Shown here piece by piece: positions 1 through 8,619 of a stretch of 64,000 nucleotides of DNA. The DNA is taken from NCBI RefSeq assembly GCF_002261475.1, contig NZ_NEVN01000003.1, positions 86,562 to 150,561 of the forward strand, given 5' to 3'. Positions within the stretch are counted from its first letter, which is position 1, and the number at the start of each line of letters is the position of its first letter. The translations under genes and the position numbers were made by a program. The notes beneath the pieces were generated by a model, which saw only the letters and a list, made by a program, of their open reading frames with translations, ran no database searches and had not been told where the DNA came from. The DNA is from Bordetella genomosp. 5. GTDB lineage: Bacteria > Pseudomonadota > Gammaproteobacteria > Burkholderiales > Burkholderiaceae_B.

Positions 1-1
1 C

Positions 2-1141
2 GTGCAACGCGACACGGGCGGCTATGCCGTGGCGCTGGCCGCCTCGATGGAATACCTGTTCGACGGCGCGCCGGGCGACACCTACTTCTGCACCAGCGAC
101 ATCGGCTGGGTGGTCGGTCACTCGTACATCGTCTACGGCCCGCTGATCGGCGGGCAGGCCACCTTGCTCTATGAAGGCACGCCGGTGCGTCCGGATGGCG
201 GCATTCTGTGGCGGCTGGTCGAGCGCTATCGCGTCAATACGCTTTTTTCGGCCCCGACCGCGGTGCGGGTGCTCAAGCGCCAGGACCCCGCGCTACTCAA
301 GCAGTACGACCTGTCCTCGCTGCGCGCCGTGTATCTGGCCGGCGAGCCGCTCGACGAGCCGACCGCCGAGTGGATCTCGCAGGGCCTGGGCAAGCCCATC
401 ATCGACAACTACTGGCAGACCGAGTCGGGCTGGCCGATCCTGTCCGCGCAACCCGGCGTGGAGCGCGTGCCCACGCGCTTCGGCAGTCCGTCGTTCCCGG
501 TGTACGGCTTCGATGTGCGCATCGTGAGCGAGACGGACGGTCGCGACCTGGGGCCCGACGAGAAAGGGGTGGTGGCCATCGTGCCGCCGCTGCCGCCGGG
601 CGCGATGAGCACGATCTGGGGCGACGACGAGCGTTTCGTGCAGACCTACTTCACGTCGGTGCCGGGCCGCCAGCTGTATTCCACCTTCGATTGGGGGCGG
701 GTCGACGCCGACGGGTACTGGTTCATTCTCGGACGCACCGACGACGTGATCAACGTGGCCGGGCACCGCCTCGGAACGCGCGAGATCGAGGAGTCGATCA
801 ACAGCCATACGGGCGTGGCGGAATGCGCCGTCGTGGGTGTGTCCGATAGTTTGAAAGGGCAGGTCGCGATGGCATTCGTGGTGCTAAAGTCGCCCGAGCA
901 GGCGGAGGGCCAGGACCGTGCCACCGCGCTGGAAGGCGATATCATGCGGCTGGTGGAAGATCAGCTCGGCGCGGTGGCGCGGCCGGCCCGGATCCGGTTC
1001 GTGGGGGCCTTGCCCAAGACACGTTCCGGCAAGGTGCTGCGGCGCGCGATCGTGGCGGTCTGCGAAGGCCGCGATCCCGGCGATCTCACCACCATCGAAG
1101 ATCCTGTCGCCCTCGAACACATCAAGGAATCGCTGCAATGA
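2..1141 (+). CDS. PrpE-like acyl-CoA (propionyl-CoA) synthetase, 5' partial
   Basis: AMP-forming acyl-CoA synthetase that activates a short-chain acid such as propionate with ATP and CoA. The frame is open from the first bases, so the N-terminal part of the adenylation domain, including the P-loop, lies outside the window. About 379 residues remain. Visible motifs are the YGPLIGG segment near residue 43, the WQTESGW substrate/ATP motif near residue 138, the hinge and GR-DDVINVAGHRLGT region near residues 243-258, and the PKTRSGKVLRR C-terminal motif with the acetylatable catalytic Lys. The segment starting QRDTGGYAVAL resembles PrpE more than Acs. The stop overlaps the next start as ATGA, so it is probably translationally coupled to the GlcG-like gene. 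The exact acid used is inferred; it is not beside the prpBCD genes at 40-44 kb. Confidence 0.85.
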   Translation: MQRDTGGYAVALAASMEYLFDGAPGDTYFCTSDIGWVVGHSYIVYGPLIGGQATLLYEGTPVRPDGGILWRLVERYRVNTLFSAPTAVRVLKRQDPALLKQYDLSSLRAVYLAGEPLDEPTAEWISQGLGKPIIDNYWQTESGWPILSAQPGVERVPTRFGSPSFPVYGFDVRIVSETDGRDLGPDEKGVVAIVPPLPPGAMSTIWGDDERFVQTYFTSVPGRQLYSTFDWGRVDADGYWFILGRTDDVINVAGHRLGTREIEESINSHTGVAECAVVGVSDSLKGQVAMAFVVLKSPEQAEGQDRATALEGDIMRLVEDQLGAVARPARIRFVGALPKTRSGKVLRRAIVAVCEGRDPGDLTTIEDPVALEHIKESLQ

Positions 1142-1545
1142 AAACCAAACCCGTGCTGGTCGCGGAAGACGTCAAGAAGATCCTCGCGGCCGCCGAAGCG
1201 CATGCGCTGGCCAACAAATGGGCGGTCTCCATCGCCGTGGTCGACGATGGCGGCCACCTGCTGGGCATGCTGCGCGGTGATGGCGCGGCGCCGATTTCCT
1301 CGCACATCGCACCGGCCAAGGCCCGCACCGCGGCACTCGGCCGCCGCGAGTCGCGCATCTACGAAGAAATCATCAACAACGGCCGTTACTCGTTCCTGTC
1401 CGCCCCGTCGATCGAAGGCATGCTCGAAGGCGGCGTGCCGATTCAGGCCAATGGCGAGACCCTCGGCGCGGTCGGTGTGTCGGGCGTCAAGTCCACCGAA
1501 GACGCTGAAATCGCCCGTGCGGGCATCGCGGCGATCGGTTTGTGA
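1138..1545 (+). CDS. GlcG/HbpS-family small protein
   Basis: A 135-residue protein covering a complete GlcG/HbpS (Haem_degrading) domain. Typical features are the VVDDGGHLLGMLRGDGA strand-loop near residues 35-50, the ARTAA helix, and the GGVPI...LGAVGVSG segment near residues 100-120. Family members are small alpha/beta proteins, some of which bind haem; their role in carboxylate gene clusters is not established. The start overlaps the upstream acyl-CoA synthetase stop (ATGA), and its own stop overlaps the GTG start of the following transporter, so the three genes form a tight operon. That context suggests an accessory role in uptake or metabolism of an organic acid. The family assignment is strong and the function is not. 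Confidence 0.8.
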   Translation: MKTKPVLVAEDVKKILAAAEAHALANKWAVSIAVVDDGGHLLGMLRGDGAAPISSHIAPAKARTAALGRRESRIYEEIINNGRYSFLSAPSIEGMLEGGVPIQANGETLGAVGVSGVKSTEDAEIARAGIAAIGL

Positions 1546-2867
1546 GCCCAACCACCGGCGCGAGTGAGGCGCTGCCCCGCGCGGGCAGCGCGCTCAACCC
1601 CGGCGTAACGCGCCGCGAGGTCTGGGCCTGGGCGATGTACGACTTCGCCAATTCCGGCTACACCACCGTCATTCTCACGACGGTGTTCAGCACCTATTTC
1701 GTCAGCGTGGTGGGGGGCCGGGCGCCCTGGGCCACGCTGGCCTGGACCGCGGCGCTGTCCGTCTCCTATCTGGCCATCATGCTGACCATGCCCACGCTGG
1801 GCGCCCGCGCCGATGCGCGCGCGTCCAAGCGCAGGCTGCTCTACACCAGCACGCTGGGCTGCGTCCTGGCCACGCTGGTCCTGACCCAGGCCGGGCCGGG
1901 CGACGTGTGGCTGGCGCTGGCCGCGATCGCCATCTCCAATTACTGCTACTGCGTCGGCGAATCGGTGATAGCCGCGTTCCTGCCCGAGCTGGCGCGTCCC
2001 CATGCGCTGGGCCGGGTGTCCGGCTGGGGCTGGAGCTTCGGCTATTGCGGCGGCATGCTCACGCTCGGCCTGTCGCTGGCGCTGGTCATGTGGGGCGAAG
2101 CGCGCGGTCTGGGCGCCACCGATTACGTGCCGTGGGTGATCGTGATCACCGCGGTGATGTTCGGCCTGTCGGCATTGCCCTCTTTCTTCTTCCTGCGGGA
2201 GCGGGCCGTGCCCCACGCGGCCACGCTGCAGGCGCCCAATATGCTGGGCCGTCTGGCGCGCTCGTGGCGCGAAACCGGCGAACACTATCCCGAGTTTCGC
2301 GGCCTGTTGTTGTGCGGCGCCTGCTATCAGGCGGGTATTGCCGTGGTCGTGACGCTGGCCGCCGTGTATGCGGAGCAGGTCATGGGCTTCACGATGCCGC
2401 AGATCATGATGCTGGTGTTCACCGTCAACATCGGCGCGGCGCTCGGTGCCTTCAGCTTCGGTTATGTGCAGGATCGCATCGGCCACAAGCGGGCGCTGGC
2501 GATCACGCTTGTCGGCTGGATCGTGATGGTGATCGTCGCGTATCTCGCCGTCACCGTTGCCGTGTTCTGGGTGGCCGCCGTGCTTGCGGGCTTGTGCATG
2601 GGCACGAGCCAGAGCGCCGGGCGCGCCATGACCGGCGCGCTGGCGCCCGAAGGCCGCCTCGCCGAGTTCTTCGCGCTCTGGACCTTCGCCATTCAGCTGG
2701 CCGCTGTCGTGGGGCCGCTCACCTATGGCCTGGTCACCTGGGTCACCGTGGGCAATCATCGTCTGGCCATCCTGATCACCGGGCTCTTCTTCGTGGGCGG
2801 CCTGTTGCTGCTGTCGCGCGTGGATGTCGCTCGCGGTCTCGCGCGGCGTCACGCGTCGGCGACCTGA
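1542..2867 (+). CDS. UMF1-type MFS transporter
   Basis: A 441-residue integral membrane protein with about twelve hydrophobic segments. The N-terminal signature [15 protein letters not shown] (about residues 30-44) is typical of the UMF1 (Atg22-like) branch of the major facilitator superfamily. It also contains a typical cytoplasmic loop, [14 protein letters not shown], after TM3. The GTG start at 1542 overlaps the GlcG-like stop (GTGA), which indicates coupled translation. Substrates of UMF1 transporters in bacteria are mostly unknown. Because it is cotranscribed with an acyl-CoA synthetase, import or export of a short-chain carboxylate is a reasonable guess, but this is inference from context only. 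Confidence 0.8.
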   Translation: MSPTTGASEALPRAGSALNPGVTRREVWAWAMYDFANSGYTTVILTTVFSTYFVSVVGGRAPWATLAWTAALSVSYLAIMLTMPTLGARADARASKRRLLYTSTLGCVLATLVLTQAGPGDVWLALAAIAISNYCYCVGESVIAAFLPELARPHALGRVSGWGWSFGYCGGMLTLGLSLALVMWGEARGLGATDYVPWVIVITAVMFGLSALPSFFFLRERAVPHAATLQAPNMLGRLARSWRETGEHYPEFRGLLLCGACYQAGIAVVVTLAAVYAEQVMGFTMPQIMMLVFTVNIGAALGAFSFGYVQDRIGHKRALAITLVGWIVMVIVAYLAVTVAVFWVAAVLAGLCMGTSQSAGRAMTGALAPEGRLAEFFALWTFAIQLAAVVGPLTYGLVTWVTVGNHRLAILITGLFFVGGLLLLSRVDVARGLARRHASAT

Positions 2868-3084
2868 AACGCGTATCGCGTTCGCGGCCCGGTGTGCAAC
2901 GCGCCGGGCCGTTCAAGCAGCGGTGAGGCACGGCTGCTATCCTAGTGACTTGGCCCACCATGCGGCACTTGTTTTTTGCTGCGCTGCGTCGCGGCGAGAG
3001 CGTAAGGTGCCAGTAAGAGCATGGCGATACGGTTGCGTGTCGGCAAAAACGGCAGCACCAAAATCACTATTCGGAGACAAAACC

Positions 3085-5064
3085 ATGTCGAATGCCATCC
3101 AATCCGTGCTGGTCGAAACCCGCGTGTTTCCGCCGCCCGAGCAGGCCGTCAAAGGCGCTGCGATTTCCGGCATGGAGGCCTACCGCGCCCTCTGCCAGGA
3201 AGCCGAACAAGATTTCGACGGGTTCTGGTCGCGCCATGCGCGCGAGAACCTGCAATGGACCAAGCCGTTCACCCAGGTGCTCGATGAGAGCAACGCGCCG
3301 TTCTACCGCTGGTTCGGCGACGGCGAGCTCAACGTCTCGGCCAACTGCCTCGACGTGCACCTGACCAACGGCAACGCCGAGAAGACCGCCATCATCTTCG
3401 AGTCCGACGATGGCAAGAGCGTCAAGGTCAGCTACCGCGAATTGCTGGCGCGGGTGTGCCGCTTCGCCAATGGGCTGAAGTCGCTCGGCTACAAGAAGGG
3501 CGACCGCGCCATCATCTACATGCCGATGTCCATCGAGGCGGTCGTCGCGATGCAGGCATGTGCCCGCCTGGGCGTGACGCACTCGGTCGTGTTCGGCGGC
3601 TTCTCGGCCAAGAGCCTGCAGGAGCGCATCGTCGACGTGGGCGCCTCGCTCGTCATCACCGCCGATGAGCAGGTGCGCGGCGGCAAGACGATCCCGCTCA
3701 AGCCCGCCGTCGAGGATGCCTTCGCGATGGGCGGCTGCGAGGCCGTGAAGCAGGTCGTGGTCTACCGCCGCACCGGTGGCAAGGTCGCCTGGACCGAGGG
3801 CCGCGACCTGTGGATGCACGACGTCGAATCCGGCCAGGCCGATACCTGCGAACCGGTGCCGGTCGAAGCCGAGCATCCGCTCTTCATCCTCTACACGTCG
3901 GGTTCCACCGGCAAGCCCAAGGGCGTGCAGCACGCCTCCGCCGGCTATCTGCTGTGGTCGCTGCTCACGGTCAAATGGACCTTCGATGCGCGCGCCGACG
4001 ACGTGTACTGGTGCACGGCCGACGTGGGCTGGATCACGGGCCACACCTACATCACCTATGGTCCGCTGGCCGCCGGCCTGACCCAGGTCGTGTTCGAAGG
4101 CGTGCCCACCTATCCGGACGCCGGTCGCTTCTGGGACATGATCGCGCGCCACAAGGTGTCGGTGTTCTACACCGCGCCCACGGCCATCCGGTCGCTCATC
4201 AAGGCTGCCGAAGCCACGCCGGCCACCCATCCGAAGAACTACGCGCTCGATTCGCTGCGCATCATCGGCACGGTCGGCGAACCGATCAATCCCGAAGCCT
4301 GGATCTGGTATCACAAGAACGTCGGCCGCGAACGCTGCCCGATCGTGGATACCTGGTGGCAGACCGAGACCGGCGGCCACATGATCACGCCGCTGCCGGG
4401 CGCCACGCCGCTCAAGCCGGGTTCGTGCACGCTGCCACTGCCGGGGATCACCGCGGCGATTGTCGACGAGACCGGCGGCGACGTCGAGCAGGGCAATGGC
4501 GGCTTCCTGGTGATCAAGCGGCCCTGGCCCGCCATGATCCGCACCATCTGGGGCGATCCGGAGCGCTTCAAGAAGAGCTACTTCCCGCCCGAGCTGCGCG
4601 GTTATTACCTCGCGGGCGATGGCGCGCAGCGCGACGCCGACGGCTACTTCTGGATCATGGGCCGCATCGACGACGTCCTCAACGTCTCGGGCCATCGCCT
4701 GGGCACGATGGAGGTGGAGTCGGCGCTGGTGGCGCACGAGCTGGTGGCCGAGGCGGCCGTGGTGGGCCGCCCCGACGACACCACCGGCGAGGCGGTGGTC
4801 GCCTTCGTGGTGCTCAAGCGCGCGCGTCCCGAGGGCGAAGAGGCGCAGCAGATCGCCAAGCTGCTGCGCGATCACGTGGCCAAGGAGATCGGCCCGATCG
4901 CCAAGCCCAAGGACATCCGCTTCGGCGACAACCTGCCCAAGACCCGGTCGGGCAAGATCATGCGCCGCCTGCTGCGCGTGGTCGCCAAGGGCGAAGAGGT
5001 CACCCAGGACGTGTCCACGCTCGAAAACCCCGCGATCCTCGAACAGCTCGCCAAATCGTTGTAA
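3085..5064 (+). CDS. acs: Acetyl-CoA synthetase
   Basis: AMP-forming acetate--CoA ligase, 659 residues, close to the usual length of about 650. It has the N-terminal Acs domain, the P-loop [10 protein letters not shown] at residues 271-280, WWQTETGG, the [22 protein letters not shown] hinge region, and the C-terminal [11 protein letters not shown] motif. Lys624 in that motif is the catalytic residue normally controlled by acetylation. The ATG at 3085 is preceded by GGAGA (3073-3077). The reading frame stays open further upstream, but that part has no matching ribosome site and does not look like Acs. The enzyme assimilates acetate into acetyl-CoA for the TCA genes found later in the window. 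It stands alone and ends at a strong terminator. Confidence 0.95.
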   Translation: MSNAIQSVLVETRVFPPPEQAVKGAAISGMEAYRALCQEAEQDFDGFWSRHARENLQWTKPFTQVLDESNAPFYRWFGDGELNVSANCLDVHLTNGNAEKTAIIFESDDGKSVKVSYRELLARVCRFANGLKSLGYKKGDRAIIYMPMSIEAVVAMQACARLGVTHSVVFGGFSAKSLQERIVDVGASLVITADEQVRGGKTIPLKPAVEDAFAMGGCEAVKQVVVYRRTGGKVAWTEGRDLWMHDVESGQADTCEPVPVEAEHPLFILYTSGSTGKPKGVQHASAGYLLWSLLTVKWTFDARADDVYWCTADVGWITGHTYITYGPLAAGLTQVVFEGVPTYPDAGRFWDMIARHKVSVFYTAPTAIRSLIKAAEATPATHPKNYALDSLRIIGTVGEPINPEAWIWYHKNVGRERCPIVDTWWQTETGGHMITPLPGATPLKPGSCTLPLPGITAAIVDETGGDVEQGNGGFLVIKRPWPAMIRTIWGDPERFKKSYFPPELRGYYLAGDGAQRDADGYFWIMGRIDDVLNVSGHRLGTMEVESALVAHELVAEAAVVGRPDDTTGEAVVAFVVLKRARPEGEEAQQIAKLLRDHVAKEIGPIAKPKDIRFGDNLPKTRSGKIMRRLLRVVAKGEEVTQDVSTLENPAILEQLAKSL

Positions 5065-5122
5065 ACGCAACCTGTCGCGCCCGCCCCTGTTCGGCTGGCG
5101 CACCGCGACAGGCGCATAATGC

Positions 5123-5158
5123 AAAACCTGCACGGAATCTCCGTGCAGGTTTTTTTTT
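5123..5158 (+). terminator. Rho-independent terminator after acs
   Basis: A 14-bp perfect stem (5123-5136 with 5140-5153) has a 3-nt loop and runs into nine T residues. It lies 58 bp after the acs stop. It overlaps an in-frame ATG upstream of the next gene, which argues that the exporter starts at the later GTG. Confidence 0.9.
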
Positions 5159-5184
5159 GCGATATTTTTTGTGGGGGGCAGGGT

Positions 5185-6060
5185 GTGAATCGCGGGGGAT
5201 TTGACCGTACGGGGCTGGCTCTGATGTTGAGCACCGTCCTGGTGTGGGCGGGCAGCTGGATCGCCATGAAGCTCGTCGTGCCGTATATCGGCCCCTACGA
5301 TTTCGTGGTGGTGAGATATCTCAGCGGCGCGGCCGTGCTGTTCGTGGTGCTGGTGTGCACCGGCCGCCCGCTCGCCATGCCACCCTGGAAGCTCACGCTC
5401 GCGGTCGGCCTGAGCCAGACCGCGGCCTTTCAGGGCTTCGTCCAGACGGCGCTGGTAACGGGCGGCGTCGGCAAGGTCTCGCTCATGGCCTACACGATGC
5501 CGTTCTGGGTGGTGCTGCTGGCCTGGGCCATTCTGGGCGAGCGCCCCGGCTGGCGTCATTGGGCGGGCATCGCGCTGGCCGGCGCCGGCCTGGTGCTGTT
5601 CGTGCAGCCCTGGGCGGGCATGGGCGACCTCGGCACCGTGCTGCTGGGCGTGGCCAGCGGTTTCTGCTGGGGCCTGGGTACGGTATTGTCCAAGCGCATG
5701 TTCGAGACGCATCGGCCCGATATCATCACGTTCACCGCATGGCAGATGCTGATCGGCGGTCTGGCGATCACGCCGGTGGCCTGGCTCGTGCCGCAGATCG
5801 AAGCGCAGTGGGGCTGGCAGCTCTGGACCGGCATGAGCTATATCGTGCTCGTGGCCTCGGCGCTGGCGTGGCTGCTGTGGCTGGCGGTCGTGCGGCGGCT
5901 GCCGGCGTCGGTGGCGGGCCTGTCCAGCCTGGGCGTGCCTGTCGTGGCGATGCTGCTCGCCTGGCTGATCCTGCATGAACAACCCCATGGCGCCGAGTTG
6001 GGCGGCATGGCACTCATCCTGACCGGTATTCTGGTCGTGAGCCGAGCGGCTCGCGCCTGA
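5185..6060 (+). CDS. EamA/DMT-family transporter
   Basis: A 291-residue inner-membrane protein with about ten predicted helices arranged as two EamA repeats of the drug/metabolite transporter superfamily. Typical features are the WAGSWIAMK start of TM1, LAWAILGERP at the end of the first repeat, and LILHEQPHGAELGG near the end of the second. The GTG start at 5185 is chosen because a G-rich ribosome site (5172-5178) sits 6 nt upstream, whereas an earlier in-frame ATG lies inside the acs terminator. The likely job is export of an amino acid or small metabolite. It is followed closely by threonine aldolase, but no link can be shown from sequence. Confidence 0.8.
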   Translation: MNRGGFDRTGLALMLSTVLVWAGSWIAMKLVVPYIGPYDFVVVRYLSGAAVLFVVLVCTGRPLAMPPWKLTLAVGLSQTAAFQGFVQTALVTGGVGKVSLMAYTMPFWVVLLAWAILGERPGWRHWAGIALAGAGLVLFVQPWAGMGDLGTVLLGVASGFCWGLGTVLSKRMFETHRPDIITFTAWQMLIGGLAITPVAWLVPQIEAQWGWQLWTGMSYIVLVASALAWLLWLAVVRRLPASVAGLSSLGVPVVAMLLAWLILHEQPHGAELGGMALILTGILVVSRAARA

Positions 6061-6101
6061 CGCCGGCTTTTGACTGGCAACAGATTCGACAAGGAACGAC
6101 G

Positions 6102-7124
6102 ATGATCGACTTACGCAGTGACACCGTGACCCGCCCGACCGCCGCCATGCGCGAGGCCATGCTGAACGCGCCGGTGGGCGATGACGTGATGGGCGATGAT
6201 CCGAGTGTGCGCGATCTCGAGGCGGCGGTCGCCGAGCGCGCCGGCAAAGAGGCCGGCCTGTACTGCCCGTCCGGCACCCAGAGCAACCTGGTGGGCCTCA
6301 TGGCGCATTGCGGCCGCGGCGACGAATACCTGGTGGGCCAGCTCGCGCACACCTACAAATACGAAGGCGGCGGCGCCGCCGTGCTGGGTAGCATTCAGCC
6401 GCAGCCCATCGAGCACGCCGCCGACGGCACGCTGCCGCTCGAGAAGCTGGCCGCCGCCATCAAGCCGGTGGGCGATCCGCACTACGCGCGCACCCGCCTG
6501 CTGGCGCTGGAGAATACCTTTCACGGCAAGGTGATCCCGCAGGACTACATTGTGCGTGCGGCCGCGTTCGCGCGCGAACATGGTCTGGGCGTGCACCTCG
6601 ACGGCGCGCGCGTGTTGAACGCCTCGGTGGCCACCGGCCTGGACCTGCGCACCCTGTGCGAACCCTTCGACAGCGTCTCGATCTGCTTTTCCAAGGGGCT
6701 GGGCGCGCCGGTCGGGTCGGTACTTGTAGGCAGCCGCGAGCTGATCGCGCAGGCGCGCCGTTGGCGCAAGGTCGTGGGTGGCGGGATGCGGCAGGCCGGC
6801 ATGCTGGCCGCCGCGTGCCATTACGCCTTGGACCATCACGTGGCGCGTCTGGCCGACGATCATGCCAATGCCGCGGCCCTGGCCGAAGGCCTGGGTGCGA
6901 TAGACGGCGTGCGCGTGGTCTCGCAGCAGACCAACATGGTGTTCGTCGAGTTCGAGCCTGCACGTTGCGAGGGCCTGCAGGCGGCGCTGGACGGGCAGGG
7001 GATCAAAATGCGGGCGGTCTACGGCGGCCCGACCCGGCTCGTCACGCACCTGGACGTGAGCGCGGACGACATCCGCCGCGTGGTGCGCGCCGTGGCCGAT
7101 TATTGCTCGACCGCCGGGCGCTGA
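6102..7124 (+). CDS. ltaE: Low-specificity L-threonine aldolase
   Basis: PLP-dependent enzyme, 340 residues, which cleaves L-threonine or L-allo-threonine to glycine and acetaldehyde. The N-terminus IDLRSDTVTRPT is the family signature. HLDGAR (residues 165-170) supplies the PLP-ring Asp, and SKGLGAPVGS contains the Schiff-base Lys198. Full length matches the family. A ribosome site AAGGAACG precedes the ATG. The acetaldehyde product could feed acetyl-CoA formation together with acs, but genomic adjacency is the only support for that. It is transcribed codirectionally after the EamA gene with a gap of about 40 bp, and converges on the next gene. Confidence 0.93.
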   Translation: MIDLRSDTVTRPTAAMREAMLNAPVGDDVMGDDPSVRDLEAAVAERAGKEAGLYCPSGTQSNLVGLMAHCGRGDEYLVGQLAHTYKYEGGGAAVLGSIQPQPIEHAADGTLPLEKLAAAIKPVGDPHYARTRLLALENTFHGKVIPQDYIVRAAAFAREHGLGVHLDGARVLNASVATGLDLRTLCEPFDSVSICFSKGLGAPVGSVLVGSRELIAQARRWRKVVGGGMRQAGMLAAACHYALDHHVARLADDHANAAALAEGLGAIDGVRVVSQQTNMVFVEFEPARCEGLQAALDGQGIKMRAVYGGPTRLVTHLDVSADDIRRVVRAVADYCSTAGR

Positions 7125-7139
7125 CCGGCAAGAGCAGGT

Positions 7140-7484
7140 TCAGGCGTGAGCGGCGCGGCTGTCGGCCGGCGCCTGCTCACGCGCCTCCATCCCGTAGTCG
7201 CGGATCACGCTCGCAATGCGCAGCCGGTAGTCGGCAAATACACCGGACCGCCCCGCGGCCTGCGCCGCGCGATGTTCGGCGCGATTGCGCCAGGCCTGCA
7301 CGGCGGCCTCGTCGCGCCAGAACGAGAGCGACAGGATCTTTCCCTGCGTGCTCAGGCTCTGAAAGCGCTCCACCGAAATGAAGCCGTCCATCTCACGCAG
7401 ATGAGGCACCAGCCCGGCGGCGATGTCGAGGTAGGTGTCGCGCTGGCCCTCGGCGGGCACGACTTCGAAGATGACGGCAATCAT
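7140..7484 (-). CDS. ABM-domain (antibiotic biosynthesis monooxygenase-like) protein
   Basis: A 114-residue single-domain protein of the ABM/dimeric ferredoxin-like fold. Strand one reads IAVIFEVVP; GFISVERFQSL and the SLSFWRDEAAVQAWR-N-EHR segment (about residues 52-71) are typical. Family members include quinone- or haem-acting monooxygenases and many proteins of unknown function. A GGAG ribosome site precedes the ATG at 7484. It lies downstream of, and in the same direction as, the epimerase-like gene, with a 178-bp gap holding a strong hairpin. The C-terminal 20 residues beyond the domain are Ala-rich and probably disordered. Catalytic activity is not demonstrated. Confidence 0.8.
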   Translation of the reverse strand: MIAVIFEVVPAEGQRDTYLDIAAGLVPHLREMDGFISVERFQSLSTQGKILSLSFWRDEAAVQAWRNRAEHRAAQAAGRSGVFADYRLRIASVIRDYGMEAREQAPADSRAAHA

Positions 7485-7563
7485 GGGAACTCCAGGTCAG
7501 GCGGATGGCGCGGGCACGATCCGGCGCACGGGATCAGCGCAAGTATCGACGGCCGCCCCGGCG

Positions 7564-7589
7564 CACGCTTCGATGCGCCTCGAAGCGTG
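7564..7589. repeat. Perfect 10-bp hairpin
   Basis: An inverted repeat CACGCTTCGA / TCGAAGCGTG with a 6-nt loop lies in the 178-bp gap between the epimerase-like and ABM genes. There is no T-run on either side, so it is more likely an mRNA-stability or Rho-related structure than an intrinsic terminator. Confidence 0.5.
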
Positions 7590-7662
7590 GATGCCGTGAG
7601 CCGTGCCCACACCCGGCGAGCCCGCCGGTGGGTGCCGCGGCGCCAGGCCAGGGCAGGGCGCG

Positions 7663-8502
7663 TCAGGCGCCCGCGTCGATCAGCGCGCGATAGCCTTCGC
7701 GCGAATCGGGCCACGCGAGCGTCAGGCCGGAGGCGCGCAGGCGCGCGTTGCTCATGCGTTTGCTTCCCACGCCGGCCGGCGGGGGGCCGTCGGGTGGAAC
7801 GGGGGCGCCGAGCAGCTGGGCGAGATGGGCATAGAGCACGTCGAGTGGCAGCGGCGTGTCGTCCGCACCGAGGTAGCAGGGTTGCACCTGCGGCAGGTGC
7901 AGCAGATGCGCCACCGCGGCGGCCGCGTCGTCGATGTGAATCCGGTTGGCCCAGTGCGGCGGTGTGCGGGGCGCGGCCGCGCTGCCTGCTCGCAGGCGCT
8001 GCAGCAGCTGGACGCGGCCGGGACCGTACAGCCCGGAAAGGCGCAGCGATACGGTCTCGAACGGTTGCGCGTGCAACCACGTCTCGGCCTCGAGCAGGAT
8101 GCGGCCGTTGAACCCCTGCGGCGCCTCGGGCGTGGTTTCGTCGATCCATTCGCCATCATGGCCGCCGTAGACGGCGCTCGACGACACGAACAGCACGCGC
8201 TCGAGCGCGGCGGCGTCGAGCGCCGCCAGCAGATTGGCCAGGCCATCGATGAACACCGCGCGATAACGCTCGGGTTCGCGGCCGCCCGGCGTGGGCAGGT
8301 AGGCCACGCGCGAGATGCCCTCCGGCAGCTGCGCGAGACTGGCCGGGTCGGCGAGGTCTGCGGCGATCCAGCGGATGCCGGCGGGTGCGTCGGCCGGCGG
8401 GTTGCGCCGCAGCGCCCAGACCTCGTCGCCGCGCGCGATCAGGCGCTGCGCCGCGCGCATGCCGAGATCGCCACAACCCGCCAGCAATATCCGTTCAGTC
8501 AT
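7663..8502 (-). CDS. NAD-dependent epimerase/dehydratase-like (extended SDR) protein
   Basis: A 279-residue Rossmann-fold protein. The N-terminus RILLAGCGDLGMRAAQRL carries a GxGxxG-type NAD(P) loop (residues 8-13). VLFVSSSAVYGGHDGEW holds the strand with the catalytic Ser/Thr and the YG motif, but the usual YxxxK is replaced around GRILLEAE, so the active site is atypical. IHIDDAAAAVAHLL is the conserved lower-domain motif. The ATG at 8502 has a GGAGTGA ribosome site directly upstream; 20 further in-frame codons are open but unsupported. This subgroup (YeeZ-like) has no firmly established reaction. Confidence 0.8.
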   Translation of the reverse strand: MTERILLAGCGDLGMRAAQRLIARGDEVWALRRNPPADAPAGIRWIAADLADPASLAQLPEGISRVAYLPTPGGREPERYRAVFIDGLANLLAALDAAALERVLFVSSSAVYGGHDGEWIDETTPEAPQGFNGRILLEAETWLHAQPFETVSLRLSGLYGPGRVQLLQRLRAGSAAAPRTPPHWANRIHIDDAAAAVAHLLHLPQVQPCYLGADDTPLPLDVLYAHLAQLLGAPVPPDGPPPAGVGSKRMSNARLRASGLTLAWPDSREGYRALIDAGA

Positions 8503-8556
8503 TTCGTCACTCCAAATAAGGGCGAGGCCGCCCGCTGGGCAGGCTGCTGGCGCTGA

Positions 8557-8593
8557 AAACAAAACGCCTGCCGGATCGCTGACCCGGCAGGCG
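8557..8593 (-). terminator. Intrinsic terminator of the ETF-QO gene
   Basis: A 10-bp stem CGCCTGCCGG / CCGGCAGGCG is followed on the minus strand by TTTTGTTTTC. It lies 27 bp beyond the ETF-QO stop codon and separates that gene from the epimerase-like gene. Confidence 0.85.
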
Positions 8594-8619
8594 CTGATAC
8601 GTGGGCGCGAGCGCCCGCG

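Noticed and set aside
3067..5988. A 973-codon minus-strand frame across acs and the EamA gene
   Set aside because: It runs through the strong acs terminator and opposes two well-supported genes; composition is that of antisense GC-rich DNA.
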